Assembly: GCF_051857475.1 (NCBI RefSeq)
Contig: NZ_JBPZGZ010000002.1
Span: forward strand, 1,302,001-1,366,000
Direction: 5' to 3'
Length of the DNA: 64,000 nt
From: Pelomonas sp051857475
GTDB lineage: Bacteria; Pseudomonadota; Gammaproteobacteria; Burkholderiales; Burkholderiaceae_C
Part shown: piece after piece, positions 16,913-25,044 of the stretch
Numbering within the stretch: position 1 is the stretch's first letter
Layout of the letters: each line of letters starts with the position of its first letter
The notes under the pieces: generated by a model
The model's database searches: none
Told to the model about the DNA's origin: nothing
The model's input: the letters and a program-made list of their open reading frames with translations, nothing else
Program-made: the position numbers and the translations under genes

Positions 16913-16943
16913 TTGACCTTCAAGTCGCCTTGAAACCGAGCAT
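16913..16943 (+). promoter_or_regulatory. MerR-type operator/promoter with 19-bp spacer
   Basis: TTGACC (16913-16918) is followed by a perfect dyad TTCAAG-TCGC-CTTGAA (16919-16934) and a weak -10 GAGCAT (16938-16943), giving a 19-bp spacer. Layout is the same as the soxS promoter bound by SoxR. The dyad lies between the divergent merR and NTF2-like genes and points toward the latter. Confidence 0.7.
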
Positions 16944-16978
16944 AGGCAGCCGCATGACCCTTTCACGTCAGGAGACCC

Positions 16979-17365
16979 ATGAATTCCCACCCCGCCAGCC
17001 TGGACAGCTACTTCGCCGCATGGAATGCGCGCGACGCGGCTTCCATCCGCCGCCACCTCGGTGAAGCCTTCGGCGCCAACACCCGTTACCTGGATCCGCA
17101 CCGCAGCGCGACCGGCATCGACGAGTTCGCGGCCTGCCTGCAGGCCTTCCGCGCCGAATCCCCAGACGCCGTCATCAGCTGGGCCTCGGGCGTCGACTCC
17201 CACCACCAGCTGCACCGCTATGCCTGGGAGTTGCACGTCGGCGAGCGCAGGCTCAGCGGCTACGACGTCGTCGAGCTGGATGAAAACGGGCGCATGGCCG
17301 CGGTGCTGAGCTTCTTCGGGCCGCTGCCGCCACTGCCATCACTGGCGCCGGCCGCTCAGCCGTAG
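16979..17365 (+). CDS. NTF2-like (SnoaL) family protein
   Basis: A 128-residue predicted cone-shaped alpha+beta barrel of the nuclear transport factor 2 / SnoaL-like superfamily: 'LDSYFAAWNARDAASIRRHLGEAF', 'RYLDPHRSATGIDEF', 'YDVVELDENGRMAAVLSFFG'. Such proteins bind or isomerise small hydrophobic ligands; no substrate can be assigned. AGGAG at 16970-16974 fits the ATG. Likely target of the divergent MerR regulator. Its end overlaps the convergent hemolysin III gene by 10 bases. Confidence 0.8.
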   Translation: MNSHPASLDSYFAAWNARDAASIRRHLGEAFGANTRYLDPHRSATGIDEFAACLQAFRAESPDAVISWASGVDSHHQLHRYAWELHVGERRLSGYDVVELDENGRMAAVLSFFGPLPPLPSLAPAAQP

Positions 17366-18033
17366 GCGTAGAACAGTGCCGCGAAGAAGTGGCAGACGCT
17401 GCCGCCCAGCACGAAGAGATGCCACACGAAGTGGGCATAGCGCAGCCTGTTGTCGAGCAGGAAGACGACCGCGCCCAGCGTGTAGCTCAAGCCGCCAGCC
17501 ACCAGCAGGGCCAGGCCGGGGCCGGGCATGCGCTCCACCAGCGGCCCCAGCGCGAACACCACCACCCAGCCCATGGCGAGGTAGATGGCCGTGGACACCA
17601 GCGGGTGGCGCAGGCGGTTCAGCAGCTTGATGGTCACGCCGAAGGCCGCCGCGGCCCAGACCGTGATCAGCAGCGCCAGGCCCGGCCCCTCGCGGTGCAG
17701 CACGCCCAGCGTGAAGGGGGTGTAGCTGCCGGCGATGAAGACGTAGATGGCGGCATGGTCCAGACGCACCAGCCAGGCCTTGATGCGGCCGTTGGCCAGC
17801 GAGGCGGGCAGGGCGTGATACAGCGTGGAAATGCCGTACAGCAGGATGGCCGTGGCCGCGAAGATGGCCGCCGCGGCCACGTCGGCCGCGCCGCCATGGT
17901 TCATGGCGCGGATGACGAGGATGGGCAGGGCGGCGATGGCCAGCGCGGTGCCCAGGCCGTGGCTGATGGCGTTGGCGATCTCTTCGCCCAGGGTCTGCGG
18001 GCGGTCGCCGGTGACGGAAACGGTGGAATTCAT
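17356..18033 (-). CDS. trhA: hemolysin III / TrhA family (PAQR) membrane protein
   Basis: A 225-residue inner-membrane protein with seven hydrophobic helices. PAQR/hemolysin III motifs: 'GEEIANAISHGLG' at the N-terminus, 'STLYHALP', 'LDHAAIYVFIAGSYTPF' and C-terminal 'YAHFVWHLFVLGGSVCHFFA', which supply the conserved Ser/His/Asp metal-site residues. The family includes Bacillus hemolysin III and E. coli YqfA/TrhA (membrane energetics, fatty-acid-linked function). Not evidence of haemolysis here. Monocistronic. Confidence 0.88.
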   Translation of the reverse strand: MNSTVSVTGDRPQTLGEEIANAISHGLGTALAIAALPILVIRAMNHGGAADVAAAAIFAATAILLYGISTLYHALPASLANGRIKAWLVRLDHAAIYVFIAGSYTPFTLGVLHREGPGLALLITVWAAAAFGVTIKLLNRLRHPLVSTAIYLAMGWVVVFALGPLVERMPGPGLALLVAGGLSYTLGAVVFLLDNRLRYAHFVWHLFVLGGSVCHFFAALFYAYG

Positions 18034-18171
18034 GAGAGCCTCTTACTGCCGAGGATATGTCACCAGCATGCCAGCCCCGCGTGACGGTGCCGACCCAAGG
18101 TTTGAGGGGTGCCGGGTGGTAAGAATTCCGGCGGTTCCGCCGCGGCCAGGCCCGTCCTTAAACTGCCCGCC

Positions 18172-18669
18172 GTGATCGACGATGCCCTCCTGGCCAAAAT
18201 CAACCAGCATTGCGATGTGGTGCTGTCGTCCGCCAGTGCGGCCGGCGTGCCCAGCCTGTGCTGGGGCATGGCGGGCCGCCTGCTGGACGACCGCCGCACG
18301 GTGGAGGCCTGGGTGCGCGAAGACCAGGCCCGCCAGTTCCTCGCCGACGTGCGCGCCACCGGCCGCGTGGCGGCCGTGTTCAGCGAGCCCTACACCAGCG
18401 TCGCCGTGCAGATGAAGGGCAGTGGCGCCAGCGTGCGCGCCGCCACGCGCGACGACGAGGCCTTTCTGCGCCACCACGTCGGCAACATGGTGCGCGAGCT
18501 GGCGCTGCTCTACATCCCCGAGCAGTTCGCGCGCAACTTCTTCGAGCAGCCCTGGACGGCGCTGGCCGTGGTGCGCTTCGAGGCCGCCGACGCCTTTGTG
18601 CAGACGCCCGGCCCGCGTGCCGGCCAGCCGCTGGGCGCCCGCGCGCCGGAGGCCGGCCGTGCGGCTTGA
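18172..18669 (+). CDS. pyridoxamine 5'-phosphate oxidase-like flavin split-barrel protein
   Basis: A 165-residue FMN/heme-type split barrel protein. 'SAAGVPSLCWGMAGRLLDD' and 'VAAVFSEPYTSVAVQMKG' are strands of the barrel. The GTG at 18172 (reading MIDDALLAKI) is chosen because relatives begin 'MIDPALLA'; an upstream GTG at 18109 is in frame but badly spaced from any Shine-Dalgarno. It overlaps the next gene by 11 bases, and that gene also starts with a split barrel, so the two probably work together in redox or nitrosative stress. Confidence 0.75.
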   Translation: MIDDALLAKINQHCDVVLSSASAAGVPSLCWGMAGRLLDDRRTVEAWVREDQARQFLADVRATGRVAAVFSEPYTSVAVQMKGSGASVRAATRDDEAFLRHHVGNMVRELALLYIPEQFARNFFEQPWTALAVVRFEAADAFVQTPGPRAGQPLGARAPEAGRAA

Positions 18670-20011
18670 CCAGATCCGCGCCGCGCTGGAAGGCGCCATC
18701 CCCGCCACCATGGCCACCTGCTCGCCCGAGGGTGAGCCCAACGTCGCCTTCCTGTCCCAGGTGCATTACGTGGACGGCGAGCACGTCGCGCTGTCCTACC
18801 AGTTCTTCAACAAGACGCGCCGCAACATCCTCGCCAACCCGCAGGGCCAGCTGAGCGTCATCGACCCCTTCACCGGCCGGCTCTACCGCATGCGGCTGCG
18901 CTATCTGCGCACCGAGTCCGAAGGCGCGCTGTTCGAGCGCATGAAGGCCCACCTGGAGGGCATCGCCTCGCACACCGGCATGGCCGGCGTGTTCCGCCTG
19001 CTCGGCTCCGACATCTACCGCGTCGAGGAGCTCGAGGCCCTGCCCGGCAACACCGCCGTGCCGGCGCCGCCCTCGCTGCAGCCGCTGGCCGCGCTGCGCA
19101 GCATGTGCGAGAAGGTGGCGGCCTGCAGCGACTTCGGCGCGCTGGTTGACACGGCCCTGGACACGCTGGTGGCCGACCTGCAGGTGCGCCATGCGATGTT
19201 CCTCGTCATGGACGAGCCGGGCCGGCGCCTCTACACCGTGGGCAGCCGCGGCTATGCGCGCTCGGGCATCGGCTCGGAGATTGCGCTGGGCGAGGGCGTC
19301 ATCGGCGTCTGCGCCCAGGCGCGCACGCCCATCCGCATCAGCTGGCTGACCCAGGCCTACCGCTACAGCCGCGCCATGCGCGAGGTCGTCAGGCTGGAAG
19401 GCTCACCCGCCGAGCTGTCCATCGAGATCCCCTACCCGGGCCTGGCCGACCCGCACAGCCAGCTCGGCGTGCCGCTGCTGCACGGCGGGCGCGTGCTGGG
19501 CGTGCTGCTGGTGGAGAGCGAGCAGGACCTGCACTTCACCTACGACCACGAGGACGCCCTGGTCGCCTTCGCCCACCTCGTGGCGGCCACCATGCGCACC
19601 CTGGGCGACACGGTCGCCGCTGCCGCCGAGACCGCGCCGGCCGAAACCCGCCCGGCCGAGCTGGACTGCCCCATGGGTGGCCAGCCGCAGGAGCCGCTGC
19701 AGCTGCGCTATCACGCGGCCTCGCACAGCGTCTTCTGCAACCAGGACTACGTCATCAAGGGCGTGGCCGGCGCCATCCTGTGGCGGCTGTTGAGCGAACA
19801 TGCCGCCACCGGCCGCACCGAGTTCAGCAACCGCGAGATCCGGCTCGACCCCGCCATCAAGCTGCCCGACGTCGTCGACAACCTCGAGGCCCGCCTCATC
19901 CTGCTGCGCCGCCGCCTGGACGAGCAGAAGCTCGGCATCGCCCTGCACAAGAGCGGCCGCGGCCGGCTCAAGCTGCAGGTCTGCGGCGAACTTCAGCTCA
20001 CGCAGCTCTGA
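18659..20011 (+). CDS. split-barrel / GAF / winged-helix fusion protein
   Basis: A 450-residue three-domain protein starting at a GTG that overlaps the previous gene. Residues about 1-130: PNPOx-like FMN split barrel ('GAIPATMATCSPEGEPNVAFLSQV', 'SYQFFNKTRRNILANP'). About 140-320: GAF sensory domain ('LVDTALDTLVADLQVRHAMFLVM', 'GIGSEIALGEGVIG', 'QLGVPLLHGGRVLGVLLVES'). About 355-450: probable winged helix of the OmpR type ('GAILWRLLSEHA...TEFSNREIRLD...LILLRRRLDEQ'). It therefore looks like a one-component sensor-regulator. The convergent heme-copper-like gene overlaps its end by 14 bases. Confidence 0.8.
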   Translation: MRLDQIRAALEGAIPATMATCSPEGEPNVAFLSQVHYVDGEHVALSYQFFNKTRRNILANPQGQLSVIDPFTGRLYRMRLRYLRTESEGALFERMKAHLEGIASHTGMAGVFRLLGSDIYRVEELEALPGNTAVPAPPSLQPLAALRSMCEKVAACSDFGALVDTALDTLVADLQVRHAMFLVMDEPGRRLYTVGSRGYARSGIGSEIALGEGVIGVCAQARTPIRISWLTQAYRYSRAMREVVRLEGSPAELSIEIPYPGLADPHSQLGVPLLHGGRVLGVLLVESEQDLHFTYDHEDALVAFAHLVAATMRTLGDTVAAAAETAPAETRPAELDCPMGGQPQEPLQLRYHAASHSVFCNQDYVIKGVAGAILWRLLSEHAATGRTEFSNREIRLDPAIKLPDVVDNLEARLILLRRRLDEQKLGIALHKSGRGRLKLQVCGELQLTQL

Positions 20012-20399
20012 GCTTGACCCCGGTGCCGCGCCACACATTGGTGGCGAAGCACAGCACCGCCACGCCCACCGTCGCCGAGCCCAGGCCGATCAGCGGCTCC
20101 ACCGCCGGGTTGCCGCGCATCAGCGCCGCCAGCGCCGACAGCATCACCGGCAGGGCCACCTGGTGCAGCCAGAACTGAATGGCCACCAGCCGCGCGCTCA
20201 GGGTGTCGGCCAGGTGCTGCACCACCAGGCCGAAGCCCAGCATGCTGGCCCAGCCCAGCAGGTTGATGTGGGCGTGCACGGAGCGCAGCGAGAAGTCGTG
20301 CGTGGCGCCCATGAAGTTGCCCAGGGCGACGCCCGCGACGAGATAGATCGCGGCCATGCGCAGCCACCAGGCGGCGTAACGTTTGTTGGAGTTGTTCAT
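19998..20399 (-). CDS. cytochrome-c oxidase-like small membrane protein
   Basis: A 133-residue protein with four hydrophobic helices. 'RSVHAHINLLGWASMLGFGLV' resembles the helix of heme-copper oxidase / NO reductase subunit I that carries conserved histidines, and such mini proteins are annotated as cytochrome-c oxidase-like. Too short to be an oxidase. It starts 12 bases after the hemerythrin gene stop, so the pair forms an operon with a likely NO or oxygen theme. Confidence 0.75.
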   Translation of the reverse strand: MNNSNKRYAAWWLRMAAIYLVAGVALGNFMGATHDFSLRSVHAHINLLGWASMLGFGLVVQHLADTLSARLVAIQFWLHQVALPVMLSALAALMRGNPAVEPLIGLGSATVGVAVLCFATNVWRGTGVKLRAA

Positions 20400-20411
20400 C
20401 GCGTGCTCCCT

Positions 20412-21146
20412 TCAGGCCGTCAGGCCCGTTGCCACCGGGATGCCCAGGCCGCGGGCGAGTTGGCCCCAGGCCTCGTCGTTCAGCCGCTCGCGGGCCAGCG
20501 CCAGCACGACGTGGAAGACCGGCGCCGGGGCCTTGGCCTTCATGCCGGCCAGCAGGCCCAGGCGCTCTGCCGGCGCCAGTGCGGGCAGCATCCAGCGCAG
20601 CGACATCGTCATCTCGGCCGGCGTCAGCGAGGCCAGCAGCTGGCCGTGGATGGCCATGATGCCGGCGTCGTCCAGATGGGCCCACAGCACCGCGTTGTGC
20701 TCGGTCTCTTCCAGGTGCATATGCGCCAGGTTGTGGGCCGAGAACAGGCACACCGCGTGGTACAGCGCATGGCAGGCCGCGGGCCTCTCCTCGGCCGTGC
20801 AGCCGGGCAGGGCGCGGGCGTGGTGGCGCAGCGCCTCGATGTCCTGTTCGTGGTCCACATGCTCGGTCGCGATGCGCTGGCTGGCGCCGGGCTGCACGCG
20901 CTCCAGCGCGGTGTGCAGGAAGGTGTTCTCGTGCTCCAGGTGCGACAGGCAGAAGTCGGCCGCGGCCTCGACCTTGTCGACGAGCTGCTGCACCGAGGCC
21001 GGGTCCTGCGGGTCGACGCCGCCGGCGCTGGTGATGAGGTCGGTCAGCATCAGGCGCACGCCCTTGTGGATGCTGGCGTAGATGTCGAACCGCGGCGCCG
21101 TGGCCGTGCCGCGGACGGCGAGGAGTTCCTGGAGTGAGGTGTGCAT
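20412..21146 (-). CDS. hemerythrin domain-containing protein
   Basis: A 244-residue cytoplasmic protein built on the hemerythrin four-helix bundle: 'DIYASIHKGVRLMLTDL' (His 1), 'CLSHLEHENTFLHTAL' (HxxxE), 'ATEHVDHEQDIEAL' and 'LAHMHLEETEHNAVLWAHL' supply the His/Glu ligands of a non-heme di-iron centre. Proteins of this kind bind O2 or NO and act in nitrosative stress and iron-sulfur repair. AGGGA precedes the ATG. An AT-rich region (21230-21300) upstream probably holds its promoter. Confidence 0.85.
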   Translation of the reverse strand: MHTSLQELLAVRGTATAPRFDIYASIHKGVRLMLTDLITSAGGVDPQDPASVQQLVDKVEAAADFCLSHLEHENTFLHTALERVQPGASQRIATEHVDHEQDIEALRHHARALPGCTAEERPAACHALYHAVCLFSAHNLAHMHLEETEHNAVLWAHLDDAGIMAIHGQLLASLTPAEMTMSLRWMLPALAPAERLGLLAGMKAKAPAPVFHVVLALARERLNDEAWGQLARGLGIPVATGLTA

Positions 21147-21342
21147 ATCGATCCCTGTGGGTGTGGTGAAGAGGTCGGTCGCTTGTTCTCGTCGACCGTG
21201 CAGCCACTGTAGGAATCGGGGCGCCAGCGCGCCGCTAAATGCTTGCTAGCGGAACCTTAAGAGTTTGCTAAGTGGTTGTGGATATTGGTATTTTTTTACA
21301 TCGCGCAGGTGCCGGAGGTCATGGCGCCCGGGCTGCCGGCGT

Positions 21343-21717
21343 TCAGCGCCGCCTCAGCCTGGCGCTCTTGCGGGTGGCGACGAAGAAGTCGTCGGGCTTG
21401 GTCTTCACCCAGTCCACGAAGCTGCGGATCTGCGGGTGGGCCAGCAGCGCCTCGACGGTGGCGTAATGGCGCGCCAGCTCGGTCTCGGACAGCAAGGCGT
21501 GGATCTGCCGGTGGCAGACCCGGTGCAGGAACTGCGTGTGCCGTCCACCCTTGCTCTTGGGCACCAGGTGATGCGCATCGCGCTGCGCGGGCGGGATGGC
21601 GCGCTCGCACAAGGGGCAAACGGTGAGCTCGTGTTCAGCGGGGCGGCTGGGCATGCCGATCAGCTCGTTGAATGCGGCGCCGCCGCGGGCCAGGGAAAGC
21701 AGGAGAGCATGGGCCAT
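21343..21717 (-). CDS. HNH endonuclease family protein
   Basis: A 124-residue putative nuclease. Zinc-ribbon and beta-beta-alpha metal motif: 'CPLCERAIPP' then 'DAHHLVPKSKGG', 'LHRVCHRQIHALLSETELA'. A 103-residue form starting at the ATG at 21654 is closer to the length of relatives and may be the real product; the first 21 residues look unlike the family. Free-standing HNH proteins of this type are chromosomal genes of unknown role; no partner restriction gene is nearby. Confidence 0.8.
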   Translation of the reverse strand: MAHALLLSLARGGAAFNELIGMPSRPAEHELTVCPLCERAIPPAQRDAHHLVPKSKGGRHTQFLHRVCHRQIHALLSETELARHYATVEALLAHPQIRSFVDWVKTKPDDFFVATRKSARLRRR

Positions 21718-22067
21718 CTTCGGCCGCCGCGCCTGTCACTGCACGGCGGCCCGGCAATCCCGAGCGCGGCAGGGGGACGGCAGGAGCCAGGTCTTGGGAC
21801 CGCGCCCCGCCCCCTTCATTTCAGCATCAGCGCTTCCAATTCATGGCGATGCCGGTCGGGGCCATCTCGGCGGCCTTGCTGTCAAGTCCAAGCCGAACAG
21901 CACCGACTGCAACGCGACCCGCCTGGTTTCAACCTTGTCGAGCTGCTTGCAGGGCAGCTCCTACCGGATTGGGCGCTTGGTACGATGAGCGACGGCTTGC
22001 CAATCAAGCTGAAGCAAGGCGAAGCAGCGCGCTCGTTTTGTCCTCTCAGTCCTATGAAAGTTGATCG
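21718..22067. other. 350-bp gene-free stretch
   Basis: No supported coding region, RNA or repeat. It must include the promoters of the divergent HNH gene and the histidine kinase operon. A TACGAT sequence near 21981 is a possible -10 for the kinase operon, but no matching -35 was found at normal spacing. Confidence 0.4.
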
Positions 22068-23408
22068 ATGTTCGGACGACGCCGGTTGGCGATAGGCGTT
22101 GGCGCAGGCCTGACCATCGGCTTTCTGGCATTGCTCGTGATCGTCGGCACGACCATGTGGCTGGTGGAGCGCGGCAACAGCCTGTTGGAGCAGTCGGCGT
22201 TGCAGCGCACGATCCGCATCGCAGCGGTGGATCTGCGCGACCATCTGCGCACTGCGGAGTCGAGCCAGCGCGGCTTCCTGTTGACCGGAAACCAGATCTA
22301 TCTAGCCCCTTACGACACGGCCAAGACGCAGGCACGGCAGGAGCTCGATGATCTTGGCCGGTTGATTCCGTCGGATGCCCCCAACCGCGCCATGCTTCCT
22401 AGGTTGTCGGAATCGGTGGCTGAAAAGATCGCCGACATGGATTCCAGCATTGCTCTGAAAAGCAGCGGTCGCGATGCCGAGGCCATGGCCTTGATCCAGC
22501 GCCATCGCGGCAAGGCGTTGATGGACGAAATCAATGTCTTCCTCCTCGGCGCGATATTGATGGCCGACGAAAACGGCACGCTGAACAGCGCAGAACAGCA
22601 ACGCAATGCATCGCGGCTGCGGTGGATCTCGGCGGGCGCCGCCGTGGTCATCATCCTGGTGGTGCTGGTGGTGGCCTTCACCGTCTACCGCAACGGGCAG
22701 GCGCTGAAACTGGCTCGCGACGAAGTGCGGGCTATCAACCTGACCCTGGAAGAACGGGTGCAGACACGCACCGCCGACCTGGCCATGGCGCGGGAACGCG
22801 CCGAAGTCTTGCTGGCGGAGGTCAATCACCGCGTGGCGAACAGCCTGCAGTTGGTCGCCGTGCTGGTACGCATGCAATTGCGGGCCGTCACCGACAAGGC
22901 GGCCCAAGATGCATTGCGCGAGACGCAGTCGCGGATCAACGCCATCTCGCTGATCCACAAGAGCCTCTACACCTCGGGAGATGTGACCAACGTGGCGCTG
23001 AACGATTACCTGGGCGCCATGCTGGGCAACCTGGAAACGGCGATGAAGAAGGACGGCCATACCGCCATCCTGAAATGCTATCTGGAACCCATCTCTCTAC
23101 ACACGGATGCCAGCGTCAGTCTGGGAGTCGCAGTCCAGGAATTGGTCACCAACGCCTTCAAATACGCCTATCCAGAAGACAAGCCCGGCGAGGTGCGGGT
23201 CCGGCTGACTCGCTTGGAAGATGGCAAGGCCGAGCTGATGGTCGAGGATGATGGCGTAGGGATGGCGCAGAACGGCGTGGCGGCGGGCACCGGGCTGGGC
23301 AGCAAGATCATCCAGACGATGGCGTCGGCACTGAAGACCCATGTGGAATACATCAACCGCAGGCCGGGGACGGCGGCGCGGCTGGTGCTGACGACGGCGA
23401 ACGCGTGA
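22068..23408 (+). CDS. CHASE3-domain sensor histidine kinase (HisKA_2 type)
   Basis: A 446-residue inner-membrane sensor kinase. TM1 at 8-30, periplasmic CHASE3 domain (about 40-185, with 'DHLRTAESSQRGFLLTGN', the CHASE3 signature), TM2 at 187-207, a coiled linker, then the HisKA_2/HWE-like phosphoacceptor 'AEVNHRVANSLQLV' with His254 and an HATPase domain ('VQELVTNAFKYAYP' N box, 'VEDDGVGMAQ' G1). It starts a three-gene operon: the binding-protein gene begins four bases after its stop and a receiver gene follows. Confidence 0.92.
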   Translation: MFGRRRLAIGVGAGLTIGFLALLVIVGTTMWLVERGNSLLEQSALQRTIRIAAVDLRDHLRTAESSQRGFLLTGNQIYLAPYDTAKTQARQELDDLGRLIPSDAPNRAMLPRLSESVAEKIADMDSSIALKSSGRDAEAMALIQRHRGKALMDEINVFLLGAILMADENGTLNSAEQQRNASRLRWISAGAAVVIILVVLVVAFTVYRNGQALKLARDEVRAINLTLEERVQTRTADLAMARERAEVLLAEVNHRVANSLQLVAVLVRMQLRAVTDKAAQDALRETQSRINAISLIHKSLYTSGDVTNVALNDYLGAMLGNLETAMKKDGHTAILKCYLEPISLHTDASVSLGVAVQELVTNAFKYAYPEDKPGEVRVRLTRLEDGKAELMVEDDGVGMAQNGVAAGTGLGSKIIQTMASALKTHVEYINRRPGTAARLVLTTANA

Positions 23409-23412
23409 TGGC

Positions 23413-24534
23413 ATGGCGATGAAATTCAGAATGTCTGCGCTGGCGCTGCTGTGGTTCAGCGGCGCGTCGTTTGCCGCCGGCGGCGAGGGGCTGACCGTGC
23501 CGGTCAAATTGCCTGCCTACGACCCGGCGCGCGCAGCCTGCAGGGCGCCCACGGGTTTGCAGAAAAACCTGGTCTTCGTCCAGGACAACAAGCGCGAATT
23601 TATGCAAGGCGCGGGGCGCGGGCTGGAAGCGGCGGCGCGGGCACGCGGGCTCAGCTACCGCGTTGCCTTTGCCGACAACGACCCCGCGCTGATGATCAAG
23701 CAGTTGGGCGACCTCACGACCGACAGAACGGGCGCCATCGTGGTCGCGCCGATCGATCCGCCGTCGCTGGCGCCGGCCTTGAAAAAGGTCATCGGCGCCG
23801 GCGCCTATGTGGGCGCCATCGTGCCGCCGCCCGCCACGTCGGTGCTGAACGCGCCGCAATACCTGACCGGCAAGGTCCTGGCCGAAGCCGCCGCCAACTA
23901 CATCCGCACGCGGCTGGGCGGCAAGGCCAAGGTCGTGCTGCTGACGCATGACGGCCTGCAATTCCTGGCGCCGCGCTTCACCGCCATGCGCGATACCCTG
24001 CGGTCACTGCCGGGCGTGACCATCGTGGCCGACATTTCGCCGGCCACGGTCGACAAGCAGGGGGGCTATCGAACCATGAAGACCATCCTGCTCGCGCAAC
24101 CGAACATCGACGTCGTGCTGGGCGCGGACACGGTGGTGCTGGGCGCATTGATGGCCTTGCGAGAGGCGGGCAAGGCGCGGCCGGACCAGTTCCTGGGCGG
24201 TATCGACGGCGAGCAGGAAGCGGTCGTCGAAATCAGGAAGAGTGGCAGCCCCTACAAGGCGAGCATCAGCCTGGCGTCGTCCATCTTCGGATATGCGATG
24301 GGACAGCATGCCGCCGATTGGCTGGAAGGAAAATCCATCCCGCAGGCCATGGACATCCTGCCCAGGGCCCTCACCAGCGGCAACATCGCGGACTATGAGC
24401 GCGACGCGGCCCACCCCGGCGAGGTCTACGCCGACCCCGCACGCCGCGCGTCTTACCTGACGATGTACGGCAACATCTGTTTCGATACCCGCGACAACTA
24501 CATCAACTTCCCTTGGTCGTCAGAAACCAGATAG
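23413..24534 (+). CDS. periplasmic sugar-binding-protein-like sensor component
   Basis: A 373-residue exported protein with a signal peptide (residues 1-22) and the type I periplasmic binding fold of ABC sugar (ribose/galactose, Peripla_BP_4) receptors: 'NLVFVQDNKREFMQGAGRGL', 'GAIVVAPIDPPSLAPALKK', 'VVLLTHDGLQFLAPRFTAMR', 'NIDVVLGADTVVLGALMALR', 'GGIDGEQEAV'. No permease or ATPase gene is adjacent; it lies between the kinase (4 bases) and a receiver gene. It probably presents a ligand to the kinase rather than to a transporter. Ligand unknown. Confidence 0.85.
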   Translation: MAMKFRMSALALLWFSGASFAAGGEGLTVPVKLPAYDPARAACRAPTGLQKNLVFVQDNKREFMQGAGRGLEAAARARGLSYRVAFADNDPALMIKQLGDLTTDRTGAIVVAPIDPPSLAPALKKVIGAGAYVGAIVPPPATSVLNAPQYLTGKVLAEAAANYIRTRLGGKAKVVLLTHDGLQFLAPRFTAMRDTLRSLPGVTIVADISPATVDKQGGYRTMKTILLAQPNIDVVLGADTVVLGALMALREAGKARPDQFLGGIDGEQEAVVEIRKSGSPYKASISLASSIFGYAMGQHAADWLEGKSIPQAMDILPRALTSGNIADYERDAAHPGEVYADPARRASYLTMYGNICFDTRDNYINFPWSSETR

Positions 24535-24571
24535 CCTGCGATCTTTCGCAGCATCGCGCAGCCCGCCCGAC

Positions 24572-24958
24572 ATGACCGCCCGCCCTTTCGTCATCCTCTA
24601 CGTCGAAGACAACGAGTACATCCGCGAGTCCTTCGTCGAGCTGCTGGCCACCGACGAGCGCCCTTTCTTGTGTGCGGCTGACGGTGCCAGCGCGCGCAAG
24701 GTGCTGCGCGAGCAGCACGTGGACCTGCTGCTCACCGACATCAACCTGCCCGACGGCTCGGGCCTGGATGTGGCCCGCGAAGCCCTGCTGCAGAACCCGA
24801 CCCTGCCCGTCATCATCTGCTCCGGGCATGACCTGCGGGAAGTCGCCCGCTCGCTCGGCCCCACCGCTTTTGCGCTGAGGAAGCCCTTCGAGTTGGATGA
24901 ACTCGAGGCGCTGCTCGAGCGGCTTGCCGATGAGCGGGTGGATGGCGGGGCGGGATGA
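24572..24958 (+). CDS. single-domain response regulator
   Basis: A 128-residue stand-alone receiver domain. Acidic pocket E12/D13 ('VEDNE'), phosphoacceptor D56 ('LLLTDINLPDGSG'), conserved Ser/Thr in 'IICSGH' and K104 ('LRKPF'). No output domain, so it acts by protein-protein contact or phosphorelay. Located 37 bases after the binding-protein gene, likely the cognate partner of the upstream kinase. Confidence 0.9.
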   Translation: MTARPFVILYVEDNEYIRESFVELLATDERPFLCAADGASARKVLREQHVDLLLTDINLPDGSGLDVAREALLQNPTLPVIICSGHDLREVARSLGPTAFALRKPFELDELEALLERLADERVDGGAG

Positions 24959-25044
24959 CGCCGGCTGCCAGATTTGATCGCGGCGGGTGCTGCCTGCGCC
25001 GTTGACGCAGCGAGGACATCCGCTGGGCCGTGAACAGCGCCGGC

